60,313 nt of DNA from Bacteroidota bacterium (lineage in GTDB: Bacteria; Bacteroidota; Bacteroidia; Bacteroidales; UBA4417), in contig JACAAZ010000020.1 of the NCBI GenBank assembly GCA_013376995.1, positions 1-60,313 on the forward strand. The letters run 5' to 3'. The number at the start of each line of letters is the position of its first letter. Positions within the stretch are counted from its first letter, which is position 1. Under the pieces are notes generated by a model. The model saw only the letters and a program-made list of their open reading frames with translations. It searched no databases and was not told the origin of the DNA. This document shows, piece by piece, positions 1 through 8,392 of the stretch. The position numbers and the translations under genes are program-made.

Positions 1-117
1 TCAATGGTCATTCAATGGTCATACGATGGTCATACGATGGTCATACGATGGTCATACGATGGTCATACGATGGTCATTCAATGGTCATTCAATGGTCATT
101 CAATGGTCATACGATGG
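1..117. repeat. 11-bp tandem repeat array
   Basis: Ten full 11-bp units (8-117) and a partial unit at 1-7. Two unit types are mixed: TCATACGATGG (19-73 and 107-117) and TCATTCAATGG (8-18 and 74-106). Because 11 is not a multiple of three, the open frame across it is an accident. The array reaches the window edge, so its true length is unknown. Confidence 0.95.
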
Positions 118-246
118 TCCAAGGGGCGTAGTGCATAGGGGAAAGGGGGATGCGCTAAGGGAAGGAGGGCTGGCAGGGAAAAGATGTTTCTTTAAGGTTT
201 GTGTGATTATCCATAGTATGCGGGTTTTTTAAAAAAATTTCTTCAT

Positions 247-296
247 TTTGTGTAAGTGCCTCTAAAGTGTATTATCTTTGATCAAAAATTGATCAA
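247..296 (+). promoter_or_regulatory. Promoter and palindromic operator of the XRE-S24 regulator
   Basis: A TTTG at 247-250 and TATCTTTG at 273-280 resemble the Bacteroidota -33/-7 promoter, with 22 bp between them. The palindrome TTGATCAA occurs twice, at 278-285 and 289-296, starting 11 bp apart (one helical turn) and overlapping the 3' end of the -7 box. This fits an operator for autoregulation by the downstream regulator. The sites are seen in the sequence; the binding protein is inferred. Confidence 0.55.
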
Positions 297-339
297 AATT
301 GTGATTACAATATAATCAAAATATAAACACATTCATAAA

Positions 340-1164
340 ATGAACGAAAATATTTTTGGCCAGAACATCAAATTGCTGCGGAAACGGAGAGGCAGGACCC
401 AGGATGACGTGGCTGTTGCACTGGATATGAAGCGGTCTACCGTGAGCGGTTATGAGAATGGGGTGGCAGAACCCGGTATTGAAGCATTACTTACATTCTC
501 TACCTATTATAAGATAGCAGTTGATACATTACTGAAGATTGATCTTTCAAAGCTGGGAGAAAGCGAGTTGTCGCAACTGGAAAAGGGATACGATGTATTT
601 ATCAGCGGTAGCAAGCTTCGTGTGCTGACTACCACTGTTGATAATGCAAACAATGAAAATATCGAATTGGTTAATCACAAAGCATCGGCCGGATACAGGA
701 CCGGTTTTGCCGATCCAGAGTATATCCGTGTCCTGCCTACATTTCAATTACCGTTTCTCTCAGCAGAAAGGAAATACAGGACTTTCCAGATCAACGGAGA
801 CTCCATGCTTCCAATACCGGACGGATCCTGGGTAACCGGTGAATTCGTCCAAAACTGGCGATTGCTGCGAAGCGGGCAAGCCTATATTATACTTACCATA
901 GAAGATGGAATCCTGTTCAAGGTTGTTGAAGACCGGATTGACAATGAAGCACGCCTGAAACTTCATTCCCTTAATCCTGCATATGAGCCTTATTTTATTG
1001 AAATAAAAGATGTCAGGGAAATATGGCGTTTTGTGCATTATATCAGCGCTGAATTACCTGAACCTAATCTGCCCAAAAATGAATTTGCCAGTTCGCTGGC
1101 TGAATTGAAAAAAGAAATGGCTGAAATCAAAGCTCGCCTTAAACAAGGTAAATTATTTGAATAG
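340..1164 (+). CDS. XRE-family repressor with S24/LexA-like C-terminal domain
   Basis: This 274-residue protein begins with an XRE helix-turn-helix (about residues 8-65). An S24 peptidase fold follows: an Ala117-Gly118 cleavage-like site, the GDSM motif with the candidate nucleophile Ser155, and Lys194 as the likely general base. The end (about 245-270) is charged and coiled-coil-like. In LexA/CI-type regulators, RecA-stimulated self-cleavage at Ala-Gly removes repression; many Bacteroidota members have unknown stimuli. It stands alone, downstream of a tandem repeat and next to a palindromic operator it may bind. The target genes are unknown. Confidence 0.85.
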   Translation: MNENIFGQNIKLLRKRRGRTQDDVAVALDMKRSTVSGYENGVAEPGIEALLTFSTYYKIAVDTLLKIDLSKLGESELSQLEKGYDVFISGSKLRVLTTTVDNANNENIELVNHKASAGYRTGFADPEYIRVLPTFQLPFLSAERKYRTFQINGDSMLPIPDGSWVTGEFVQNWRLLRSGQAYIILTIEDGILFKVVEDRIDNEARLKLHSLNPAYEPYFIEIKDVREIWRFVHYISAELPEPNLPKNEFASSLAELKKEMAEIKARLKQGKLFE

Positions 1165-1239
1165 CGTTGAGAACAATCTGGTAGGAAAAGGTGTTTAAGT
1201 GTTGAAATTGAGAATATGGTAAATTTGAAATTTAGGCAG

Positions 1240-1247
1240 TAATTTTG
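1240..1247 (+). promoter_or_regulatory. Putative -7 box for the LamG-like secreted protein gene
   Basis: TAATTTTG matches the Bacteroidota -7 consensus TAnnTTTG. No convincing -33 TTG lies at the expected distance, so this is a weak call. The start codon is about 65 bp downstream. Confidence 0.3.
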
Positions 1248-1311
1248 CATTTGAAACTTATATATTCTTCGATGTTAAACTGAATATTCACCCTAAAATT
1301 TTGGAGGCAAT

Positions 1312-2265
1312 ATGAAAAAAATCTTACCCATCCTATTCTGTATATTGATATTTCAGGCTTCAAAAGCCCAGTCAGTCCTTTACTATAATTTTCAGAATTC
1401 TCTCAATGAGGTGAATGGTGCCGGGCCTGCACTGACAGTTTTGGGCAATGCCGGAAACTTTGTAATTGATACCCTGTCAGAAATTGGTGGCAGCAATAAA
1501 ACCGTTTACCGCTTTGAAAGCAACAATGGAGTCCAGTTTAATAATGTTGCTGCCGGAAACTACATTGGTAAATCCTATACTATTGAATTGTACTTTGTAT
1601 TCGACAATCTCACGAGTTGGAAACGGGTTGTAGATTGGAAAAATCGGAAAACCGATTGGGGAGCTTATGTCTACGACGGGAAGTTAAATTTTTATAACCT
1701 TGTCACAAGTGCTGAAGCTCCCGTTGCAGAAGGGGAATATACATACTATGTGATTACCAGGGATTCAACTACCAATAATGTTGTCATTTATACAGATGCT
1801 GAAGCCAAAGTTGGCTTTACTGATACTTATGGAGATGCCTTAATTGACGGTGATGGAATGTTAAATTTCTTTTATGACGACCTGGTTGTGCCAAATGAAG
1901 CTTCATCAGGAGCAGTTGCCACACTTAAGCTTTATAATCATCCCCTTGATTCAGCTGCTATTGTGAAAAATTGGAACACAATTGGCAGTACAGTTTTTGG
2001 TGTTGGGGGGACCGAAATTGATAATCAGGCCAAACTGTATCCAAATCCTGCATCTACTCAGATAACTGTTGACCTGACAGCTTTCAAGAATTCTGATGTG
2101 AATCTTATTATTTCTGATGCCAAAGGGAAAGAGGAATATAAAACTGACTGCAGGGGAGGAGCTACTAACTACGTAATTTCTACAGCCAGGTTCGCACCTG
2201 GAATACATGTTCTAAGGATAATATGTGGTGAAAAACAGGTTTCTTCAAAATTTATGGTTCGATAG
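1312..2265 (+). CDS. Secreted LamG/concanavalin-like protein with T9SS sorting domain
   Basis: The 317-residue product starts with a Lys-rich signal peptide ending near the AQS of residues 19-21. The middle is a beta-rich concanavalin A/LamG-like jelly roll (about 25-225), with repeated aromatic and Asn/Gly strands. The last 75 residues are a typical Por/T9SS C-terminal sorting domain, starting at LYPNPAS and ending with the basic FMVR. It is therefore probably exported through the outer membrane and anchored or released. Ligand and function are unknown. It is monocistronic, with a strong hairpin downstream shared with the convergent GH31 gene. Confidence 0.75.
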   Translation: MKKILPILFCILIFQASKAQSVLYYNFQNSLNEVNGAGPALTVLGNAGNFVIDTLSEIGGSNKTVYRFESNNGVQFNNVAAGNYIGKSYTIELYFVFDNLTSWKRVVDWKNRKTDWGAYVYDGKLNFYNLVTSAEAPVAEGEYTYYVITRDSTTNNVVIYTDAEAKVGFTDTYGDALIDGDGMLNFFYDDLVVPNEASSGAVATLKLYNHPLDSAAIVKNWNTIGSTVFGVGGTEIDNQAKLYPNPASTQITVDLTAFKNSDVNLIISDAKGKEEYKTDCRGGATNYVISTARFAPGIHVLRIICGEKQVSSKFMVR

Positions 2266-2281
2266 CTACATCACAATATAA

Positions 2282-2318
2282 AAAGAGCCTGGCATATTCA
2301 CAAAATGCCAGGCTCTTT
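2282..2318. terminator. Bidirectional intrinsic terminator
   Basis: A perfect 14-bp inverted repeat (2282-2295 with 2305-2318; arm AAAGAGCCTGGCAT) and a 9-nt loop lies between convergent stop codons. It has a T-rich tract on the plus side and an A-run start that gives Us on the minus side. Confidence 0.9.
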
Positions 2319-2333
2319 CGTTTTATAATTATA

Positions 2334-4784
2334 TTACTTGAGATCAATCACCATCCTATCATTCAGATTCCTGATCTGAACTATTCTTACATTTTCCGGA
2401 AATTTGCTGGCATAGGTGTATAAAGGATCAGAATCTGCTAATGAGGTAAGGATATCAATTACAGCATCTTTCGCCTTTTCAGCCTTTCCATTTATTTTAA
2501 TTTCTCCTGAATCCCCATGAAGAACCAGGGAGATAACTTTGTATTTACTCTTGTATGAACCCTTGGGAGCATCAATAATAAGCTGCTTGCTCAGTGGGTC
2601 AAAACTGAATTTCCGGGTCATGAATTTTCCTGATTCATTATCCATGCTGATTCCATCATCTTCATAATAATTGAATTCTGATTTTTCATTTCCCATGAAA
2701 AAATGCAGGAATAAGGTATCAGATGATTCTGAAGTATTCTGAACAATAGATTGCATGGGAATAAAGCTGCTCCCTTTTGCGAAAACAGGTAGTTTATCCA
2801 GCGGACACTCAATCATAATCTCCTGTTCCCCGCTATATTTCTTTCCATTGAAGAAATCATACCAATCACCTTTCGGCAGATAGACCTTGGTGATTTCTTT
2901 TGTGCTCTCAACTGGGGCTATCAAAAGAGAAGGGCCAAACATGAACTGGTTCTGGTAAGCTATTGACCAACAATTTTTATCAAATGTATTTTCAATTACA
3001 AGCGCGCGATTAACAGGTATACCTTTGGAATGTGTCTCATAAAAACTGCTGTAGATATATGGTAATAGCCTGTAGCGAAGTGAGATGTAATTCCTGGAGT
3101 AGCCTTCAACAAATGGACCGTATGACCAGGGCTCCGATTTCTTGAAATCATAATGCTTATGCACCCTGAAGAATGGTGTAAAGGTACCGATTGATAACCA
3201 ACGACTGAATAGTGAAGCGGAAGCATCATCTGTCATAAAACCGCCAACATCTGTACCACAGAAAGGCATTCCTGTTATTCCCAGTGAATTGACAAGCCGG
3301 CAGCCAAGCATCATGTGCTCTTCGCTCGCAACATTGTCGCCTGTCCAGATTGCAGTATAACGCTGAGCCCCGGAAAATGCAGCCCTGGTAAGTATAAGCG
3401 GGCGCTTATTCATTAGAGATTTGGTTCCTTCATAGGTGCTTCTGGCCATCTGCATCCCAAAAATATTTTTGCCTTGCCTGTAGGATGCTCCTTTGCCTTC
3501 CCAATTAAAATGGACGATGGAAGAAGTCTTCCCGCCACCCCAGCTGGCAACTTCATTCATGTCGTTCCAGAATCCCTCTACTCCATTATCGACATACCCT
3601 TTAAAGTTATCGCCCCACCATTTCCGTCCGGCTGGATTCGTAAAATCAGGGAAATTACACCATCCAGGCCAAACCTGCGCTGTATAAAGCGTACCATCAG
3701 GGTATTTTAGGAATATATCCTGTTTCTTCCCATCTTCATATGCTTTGTAACCATCTTCAACTTTGATCCCGGGATCAACTATCACTGCCGTGTGAACTCC
3801 CATATTCTTCAGCTGGTCGATCATAGACTTCGGTTTGCTGAATCTCTCCGGATGCCAGGTGAAAATCTTATAAGCATCCATATAATGTATGTCAAGATAG
3901 ATAACATCGAGCGGGATTTTCTTTTCCCTGAATGATTTGGCAAGGTCAAGCACTTCGGTATCCGGAAAATAAGACCAGCGGCTTTGCTGGAATCCCAGTC
4001 CCCATAGCGGTGGCATAGGCATCCTTCCGGTTAGCCAGCTGTAATTCTCAATGATTCGGGATACAGAATTTCCTCCGATGAAATAATAGTCCATTTCACC
4101 TGCATCTGCACCAAACGATGAATACCGGTTATTGGAAGCTCCAAAATTGAAATTGGTCCGAAATGTATTGTCCAGGAAAATTCCATAGGATACCAGATCG
4201 TGAATGCCAATATAAAAAGGGAAACTAGCGTAAATGGGGTCCTGGTTGACAGGATATCCTGGAACATCAGAATTCCAGTTTGTATATCCTTCACCCCTTC
4301 GATCCAGGTTCCCGGTCTTTTCGCCTAATCCTATGAATTTTTCACCTTCCATTAAACTCTTGAAAGTGGTTACTTCTTCGCCAACCCAGGTAGTCCCAAA
4401 AGCAGGATCATCGCGGTTAAGAAAGTTACCATGTGAATCTTTCACAGTGAAGCGGACAGGATCGGTACTGATTTCCAGCCTTAGTGAATCGGTTTGGATT
4501 AATACCAGCCCTTCTGTTTCATGAACACTAACTTTACATGCCTGGGGTGTTCCAACAACAGCGTAGGAAAAATCCTGATCCATGCTTTCCTTGGAAATTC
4601 GGAAACGAATGATCTCTGGTGAATAAACCATGATTTTTGCAACACCATAGCTTGTCTCCAGCGTATAAGCATTTGCTCCTTTTTTAATGGACTTTAGCCT
4701 TCCAAGACTATTATCGGGGAATTTCTGGGCAAATAAGAAAGAAATGGACAGCAGCAACAGAATAGAGACAAAGTATTTTTTCAT
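2334..4784 (-). CDS. GH31 family alpha-glucosidase/alpha-xylosidase, exported
   Basis: This 816-residue protein has a signal peptide (1-20, ending FAQ), an N-terminal galactose-mutarotase-like beta-sandwich (about 25-240) and a GH31 TIM barrel (about 255-600). The WNDMNE signature places the nucleophile at Asp408, and TGDN places the acid/base at Asp483. Beta domains of the DUF5110 type complete it. The length is normal for the family. GH31 enzymes remove alpha-linked glucose or xylose from non-reducing ends with retention; substrate cannot be told from sequence. It most likely acts in the periplasm or on the surface. There is no SusCD pair or other CAZyme beside it. Confidence 0.9.
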   Translation of the reverse strand: MKKYFVSILLLLSISFLFAQKFPDNSLGRLKSIKKGANAYTLETSYGVAKIMVYSPEIIRFRISKESMDQDFSYAVVGTPQACKVSVHETEGLVLIQTDSLRLEISTDPVRFTVKDSHGNFLNRDDPAFGTTWVGEEVTTFKSLMEGEKFIGLGEKTGNLDRRGEGYTNWNSDVPGYPVNQDPIYASFPFYIGIHDLVSYGIFLDNTFRTNFNFGASNNRYSSFGADAGEMDYYFIGGNSVSRIIENYSWLTGRMPMPPLWGLGFQQSRWSYFPDTEVLDLAKSFREKKIPLDVIYLDIHYMDAYKIFTWHPERFSKPKSMIDQLKNMGVHTAVIVDPGIKVEDGYKAYEDGKKQDIFLKYPDGTLYTAQVWPGWCNFPDFTNPAGRKWWGDNFKGYVDNGVEGFWNDMNEVASWGGGKTSSIVHFNWEGKGASYRQGKNIFGMQMARSTYEGTKSLMNKRPLILTRAAFSGAQRYTAIWTGDNVASEEHMMLGCRLVNSLGITGMPFCGTDVGGFMTDDASASLFSRWLSIGTFTPFFRVHKHYDFKKSEPWSYGPFVEGYSRNYISLRYRLLPYIYSSFYETHSKGIPVNRALVIENTFDKNCWSIAYQNQFMFGPSLLIAPVESTKEITKVYLPKGDWYDFFNGKKYSGEQEIMIECPLDKLPVFAKGSSFIPMQSIVQNTSESSDTLFLHFFMGNEKSEFNYYEDDGISMDNESGKFMTRKFSFDPLSKQLIIDAPKGSYKSKYKVISLVLHGDSGEIKINGKAEKAKDAVIDILTSLADSDPLYTYASKFPENVRIVQIRNLNDRMVIDLK

Positions 4785-4934
4785 AACAAAATTATTAGGA
4801 TGATTTCAATTTGTTCGTCATTATCTGAATTGATCACCTTATACTATATGCAAATTACGCTAAAAATCCCTTCTTGTAGCCTTATTTTCCCGAGATTTGC
4901 CAAAATTTAGAAGATCACTTTAACTATACCCATA

Positions 4935-5705
4935 ATGCAAAGTATATATTCGAAAATTGAAGAGTTAAGATCTTCCAATACACCGGCAGCCTTATGTATT
5001 GTCACAGATACAAGCGGTTCAACTCCCAGAAAGCAAGGATCAAAAATGATAGTTTTTGCTGATGGATCTGTTTTTGGCACTATTGGAGGAGGAAGCATAG
5101 AAAAGGAAGTTGTAGAAAAAGCTTTGAAGTTGATCCCGACCGGTAAAACGGAGAAAAATAATTTCAATCTAGGTGCTGACCTGGGCATGCATTGCGGCGG
5201 AAGTATGGAAGTGTATATAGAACCACTTAACAGCTCACGAAAATTATACATTTTTGGAGGAGGGCATATCGGAAGGGCATTATCCGGATTTGCCAAGGAA
5301 CTTGACTTTGCTGTTACAGTTATTGATCCCAGGCCTGAAGTATTTACAGGCAAAGAATTTGAAGCATGCAACTGTGTCTGTGAAGATTACTTTAAAGCGA
5401 TAGAAAAACAGGAATTTGATCCGGAATGCTACATGGTTATCGTGACACCGAAGCATGTTTTTGATGAAGATATCCTTGCCAGGGTAGCACGAAGGCCCCA
5501 TGCCTATGTTGGTATGATTGGAAGCAAGAGAAAAGTGGCATTGCTTAAAACGCGTTTTCTTGAAGAGAACCTGCTAACTGAGCAAGAACTTTCCAGTATT
5601 GATATGCCAATTGGTCTTTCTATGTTGGTTGAAACCCCCCAGGAAATTGCAATCAGTATCCTGGCAAAACTTATTGATGTGAGAAATTCGAGAAACAATT
5701 CCTGA
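4935..5705 (+). CDS. XdhC/YqeB-like molybdenum hydroxylase accessory protein
   Basis: This 256-residue protein has an N-terminal XdhC_CoxI domain with GSTPRKQG (28-35) and a conserved CGG (87-89). A C-terminal Rossmann XdhC domain follows, with GGGHIG at 108-113. XdhC proteins bind molybdenum cofactor, protect it, and help place the terminal sulfido ligand before insertion into xanthine dehydrogenase-type enzymes. In selenium-dependent hydroxylase loci the relative YqeB has a parallel role. It heads the plus-strand group with ygeY and ygeW. The client would be the dehydrogenase at 15633-18191. Whether it belongs to XdhC proper or YqeB needs a family search. Confidence 0.8.
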   Translation: MQSIYSKIEELRSSNTPAALCIVTDTSGSTPRKQGSKMIVFADGSVFGTIGGGSIEKEVVEKALKLIPTGKTEKNNFNLGADLGMHCGGSMEVYIEPLNSSRKLYIFGGGHIGRALSGFAKELDFAVTVIDPRPEVFTGKEFEACNCVCEDYFKAIEKQEFDPECYMVIVTPKHVFDEDILARVARRPHAYVGMIGSKRKVALLKTRFLEENLLTEQELSSIDMPIGLSMLVETPQEIAISILAKLIDVRNSRNNS

Positions 5706-5814
5706 GTTTTTTAGCCCTTAACCCCTTACTTTCACATTTTTGAATGAGAAGCCTTTACAAGAAGAGCAGGAATCATAATATTCCTATTTTTGCCTGAAAT
5801 TGAAAAGATAATAT

Positions 5815-7005
5815 ATGGAGAATACGATGTTAAAAATCAATGAATTGGCATCAAAATATGCTGATTATACTGCTGAAAATCTTTCTAAGCTGATTAAGAT
5901 CAAGTCCTTAAGTTTAGGGGAAAAAGCTGTTGCAGAAGAACTAAAACGTCAAATGCTGGAAGCTGGATTTGATGAAGCCAGGATTGACGGCTTGGGAAAC
6001 GTTGTTGGCAAAATTGGACATGGAGCCAGAATATTAGCCTTTGATGGTCATATTGATACTGTTGATGTTGGAAATGCTGCTAATTGGAATTCGGACCCTT
6101 TCTCAGGAGAGATAAAGGATGGGTTTGTTTATGGGAGAGGAACGGTTGATCAGAAAGGTGGACCTGCAGCGTTTGTGACTACAGGTAAAATCTTGAAAGA
6201 ACTCGGATTTGACAGGGATATGACCCTTTATTTCACAGGTTCGGTCATTGAGGAGGATTGCGATGGGCTTTGCTGGAAATACCTCATTGAAGAAGAACAT
6301 ATTAAGCCTGATTTCGTTGTTATTACAGAACCTACTAACCTTAATATTTACAGGGGGCACAGGGGAAGAATGGAGATTGAAGTAACCTTTAAAGGACTTT
6401 CCGCTCATGGTTCTGCTCCTGAAAGAGGGAAAAATGCCATTTATATGGCTTCGCGTGCTTGTCTGGAAATTGAAAAATTAAATGAATGCCTGGCTTCGGA
6501 TCCTTTCCTTGGAAAGGGAAGTGTAGCTTTGTCAGAATTTGTTTCCGGCAGCCCATCATTATGTGCAGTTGCTGATTATGCCAAGATCCACCTGGATCGC
6601 CGTCTTACCTGGGGCGAAACCAAGGAATCTGCTGTTGCAGAAATCATGGAGATTGTAAAGGACATGGATGCAACAGTCGAGGTACTTCAGTATGAGGAGA
6701 CTGCCTATACTGGACTCAGATACGGAATGGAGAAGTACTATCCGACCTGGAAGCTTGAAGAGGAACATCCTTTTGTACAATCTGCGAAGCATACGTTCAC
6801 AGGCTTGTTTGGTAAGGATCCACTTATTGATAAATGGACATTTTCTACCAATGGGGTCACCATCAATGGCTACTATAAGATACCATGCATCGGGTTCGGT
6901 CCTGGTAATGAAGTTCTTGCTCATGCACCCAATGAAAAGGTGCCGGTGAATGACCTTGTGGTTGCTTCCGCATTTTATGCAGGGCTGGCTTATCAAGTCA
7001 AGTAG
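5815..7005 (+). CDS. ygeY: M20/DapE-family amidohydrolase YgeY
   Basis: The 396-residue protein is an M20 metallo-amidohydrolase. Visible metal-site residues are His79 in the GHIDTVD motif, Asp112 in GTVDQKGG, Glu146/Glu147, Glu172 in ITEP and the His of AHAPNEKV near residue 374. The lid domain lies between about residues 180 and 295. In E. coli, YgeY sits with ygeW and ygeX; work on gut anaerobes links this set to anaerobic purine or uric acid breakdown, with YgeY probably acting on an amide or ureido amino acid. It lies 126 bp upstream of ygeW in the same orientation. Confidence 0.85.
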   Translation: MENTMLKINELASKYADYTAENLSKLIKIKSLSLGEKAVAEELKRQMLEAGFDEARIDGLGNVVGKIGHGARILAFDGHIDTVDVGNAANWNSDPFSGEIKDGFVYGRGTVDQKGGPAAFVTTGKILKELGFDRDMTLYFTGSVIEEDCDGLCWKYLIEEEHIKPDFVVITEPTNLNIYRGHRGRMEIEVTFKGLSAHGSAPERGKNAIYMASRACLEIEKLNECLASDPFLGKGSVALSEFVSGSPSLCAVADYAKIHLDRRLTWGETKESAVAEIMEIVKDMDATVEVLQYEETAYTGLRYGMEKYYPTWKLEEEHPFVQSAKHTFTGLFGKDPLIDKWTFSTNGVTINGYYKIPCIGFGPGNEVLAHAPNEKVPVNDLVVASAFYAGLAYQVK

Positions 7006-7130
7006 AGAAATTTCAAAATTCAAACCTTAAAACTAAAAGCAGAAAGCATCAACTTGTTGGAAGAAATTCATTGATTGAATTAGTTCCATTGAATGGATAA
7101 TTAATTGATTCATAATAGAAACTGAAAAAT

Positions 7131-8321
7131 ATGAGTAACGTATTTGAGAACCTGATCACAAAGATTAAGGCAAACCCATCAAGCTTGTTCCAAAAGGATT
7201 TTCTTTTAACCTGGGAGAAAACGTATGGTGAACTTGAGACAATTCTCGCTGTAGCTGAGGCTTTGAAGTATTTGAGAGATAACAATATTTCAGCAAAGGT
7301 CTTTGATTCCGGCCTGGCTATTTCGCAATTCAGGGATAATTCAACGAGGACCCGGTTCTCGTTTGCTTCTGCTGCTAATTTACTGGGCCTTGCTGTTCAG
7401 GACCTTGATGAAGGAAAGTCTCAGATAGCTCATGGAGAGACTGTTAGAGAGACTTCAGCTATGATCTCATTCCTGAGTGATATCATTGGGATACGTGATG
7501 ATATGTTCCTGGGTGCAGGCAATGCCTATATGCGTGAAGTAGGAGCTGCACTTGACGAAGCATATGCGGATGGCGTGCTTCCGCAACGTCCCGGAATTGT
7601 TAACCTTCAGTGTGATATAGATCATCCTACCCAAAGCATGGCAGACCTTCTTCATTTGAAGACTGTCTTTGGATCCCTGGATAATCTGAAAGGAAAGAAA
7701 ATTGCTATGACCTGGGCTTATTCACCCAGCTATGGTAAGCCTTTATCTGTTCCCCAGGGGATAATAGGCCTCATGACCCGCCTGGGTATGCAGGTAGATC
7801 TTGCTTTTCCGGAAGGATATGGGTTGATTCCGGAAGTTGTTCAATTAGCCGGGAAACAAGCTTCAGATAGCGGGGGAAGTTTTAGGGTTACCAATTCAAT
7901 GGATGATGCCTTCAAAGATGCAGATATCGTTTATCCAAAAAGCTGGGCCCCATTCCAGGTTATGGAACGCAGAACAACATTATTGAGAGCCAATGATCAT
8001 GATGGTCTCAAATCGCTTGAAAAAGAGTGTCTTGCAAACAATGCCAGGTTTATGGACTGGGAATGCACCGAAGATAAGATGAAGCTGACAAAAGGTGGGA
8101 AAGCTTTGTATATGCATTGCCTGCCAGCCGACATATCCACGGTAAGTTGTAAACAGGGAGAAGTTGAAGCCTCTGTCTTTGAAAGGTATCGTGTTCCTTT
8201 GTACAAGCAAGCCGGGTTCAAACCCTATATCATTGCATCGATGATGCTTACAAACCGTTTTGCAGATCCGGCTGAAACCCTGAAATCACTTTACGAAAGC
8301 AAAACTTCCAGGGTCAGGTAA
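7131..8321 (+). CDS. ygeW: Carbamoyltransferase-like protein YgeW
   Basis: This 396-residue protein is an aspartate/ornithine carbamoyltransferase homologue. It has the carbamoyl-phosphate loop STRTR (71-75), HPTQ (165-168) and HCLP (329-332). The 190s-260s contain the amino-acid-binding half, including the inserted stretch typical of YgeW rather than ArgF or PyrB. The family acts next to YgeX and YgeY; a catabolic direction, phosphorolysis of a carbamoylated amino acid to give carbamoyl phosphate, is plausible. No carbamate kinase is in this window to use the carbamoyl phosphate. Confidence 0.88.
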   Translation: MSNVFENLITKIKANPSSLFQKDFLLTWEKTYGELETILAVAEALKYLRDNNISAKVFDSGLAISQFRDNSTRTRFSFASAANLLGLAVQDLDEGKSQIAHGETVRETSAMISFLSDIIGIRDDMFLGAGNAYMREVGAALDEAYADGVLPQRPGIVNLQCDIDHPTQSMADLLHLKTVFGSLDNLKGKKIAMTWAYSPSYGKPLSVPQGIIGLMTRLGMQVDLAFPEGYGLIPEVVQLAGKQASDSGGSFRVTNSMDDAFKDADIVYPKSWAPFQVMERRTTLLRANDHDGLKSLEKECLANNARFMDWECTEDKMKLTKGGKALYMHCLPADISTVSCKQGEVEASVFERYRVPLYKQAGFKPYIIASMMLTNRFADPAETLKSLYESKTSRVR

Positions 8322-8358
8322 ATACTGAGTTTGGAGAAAAGGAATATCTATTGTAATT

Positions 8359-8388
8359 CCGGCATTTTAGTTTGAAACTATATGCCGG
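8359..8388. terminator. Bidirectional terminator between convergent genes
   Basis: Seven-base arms CCGGCAT/ATGCCGG enclose an inner inverted repeat TAGTTT-g-AAACTA, giving a nearly continuous 30-base hairpin between the stops of ygeW and the next minus-strand gene. A T-run is not prominent, so termination strength is uncertain. Confidence 0.65.
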
Positions 8389-8392
8389 AGTT

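Noticed and set aside
26-232. Open frame across the 11-bp repeat
   Set aside because: Its translation is a product of the repeat and unrelated bases; there is no promoter or homology.
4787-4794. -7 box for the GH31 gene
   Set aside because: Reads TAATTTTG on the minus strand but lies 3 bp from the start codon, too close for a normal leader.
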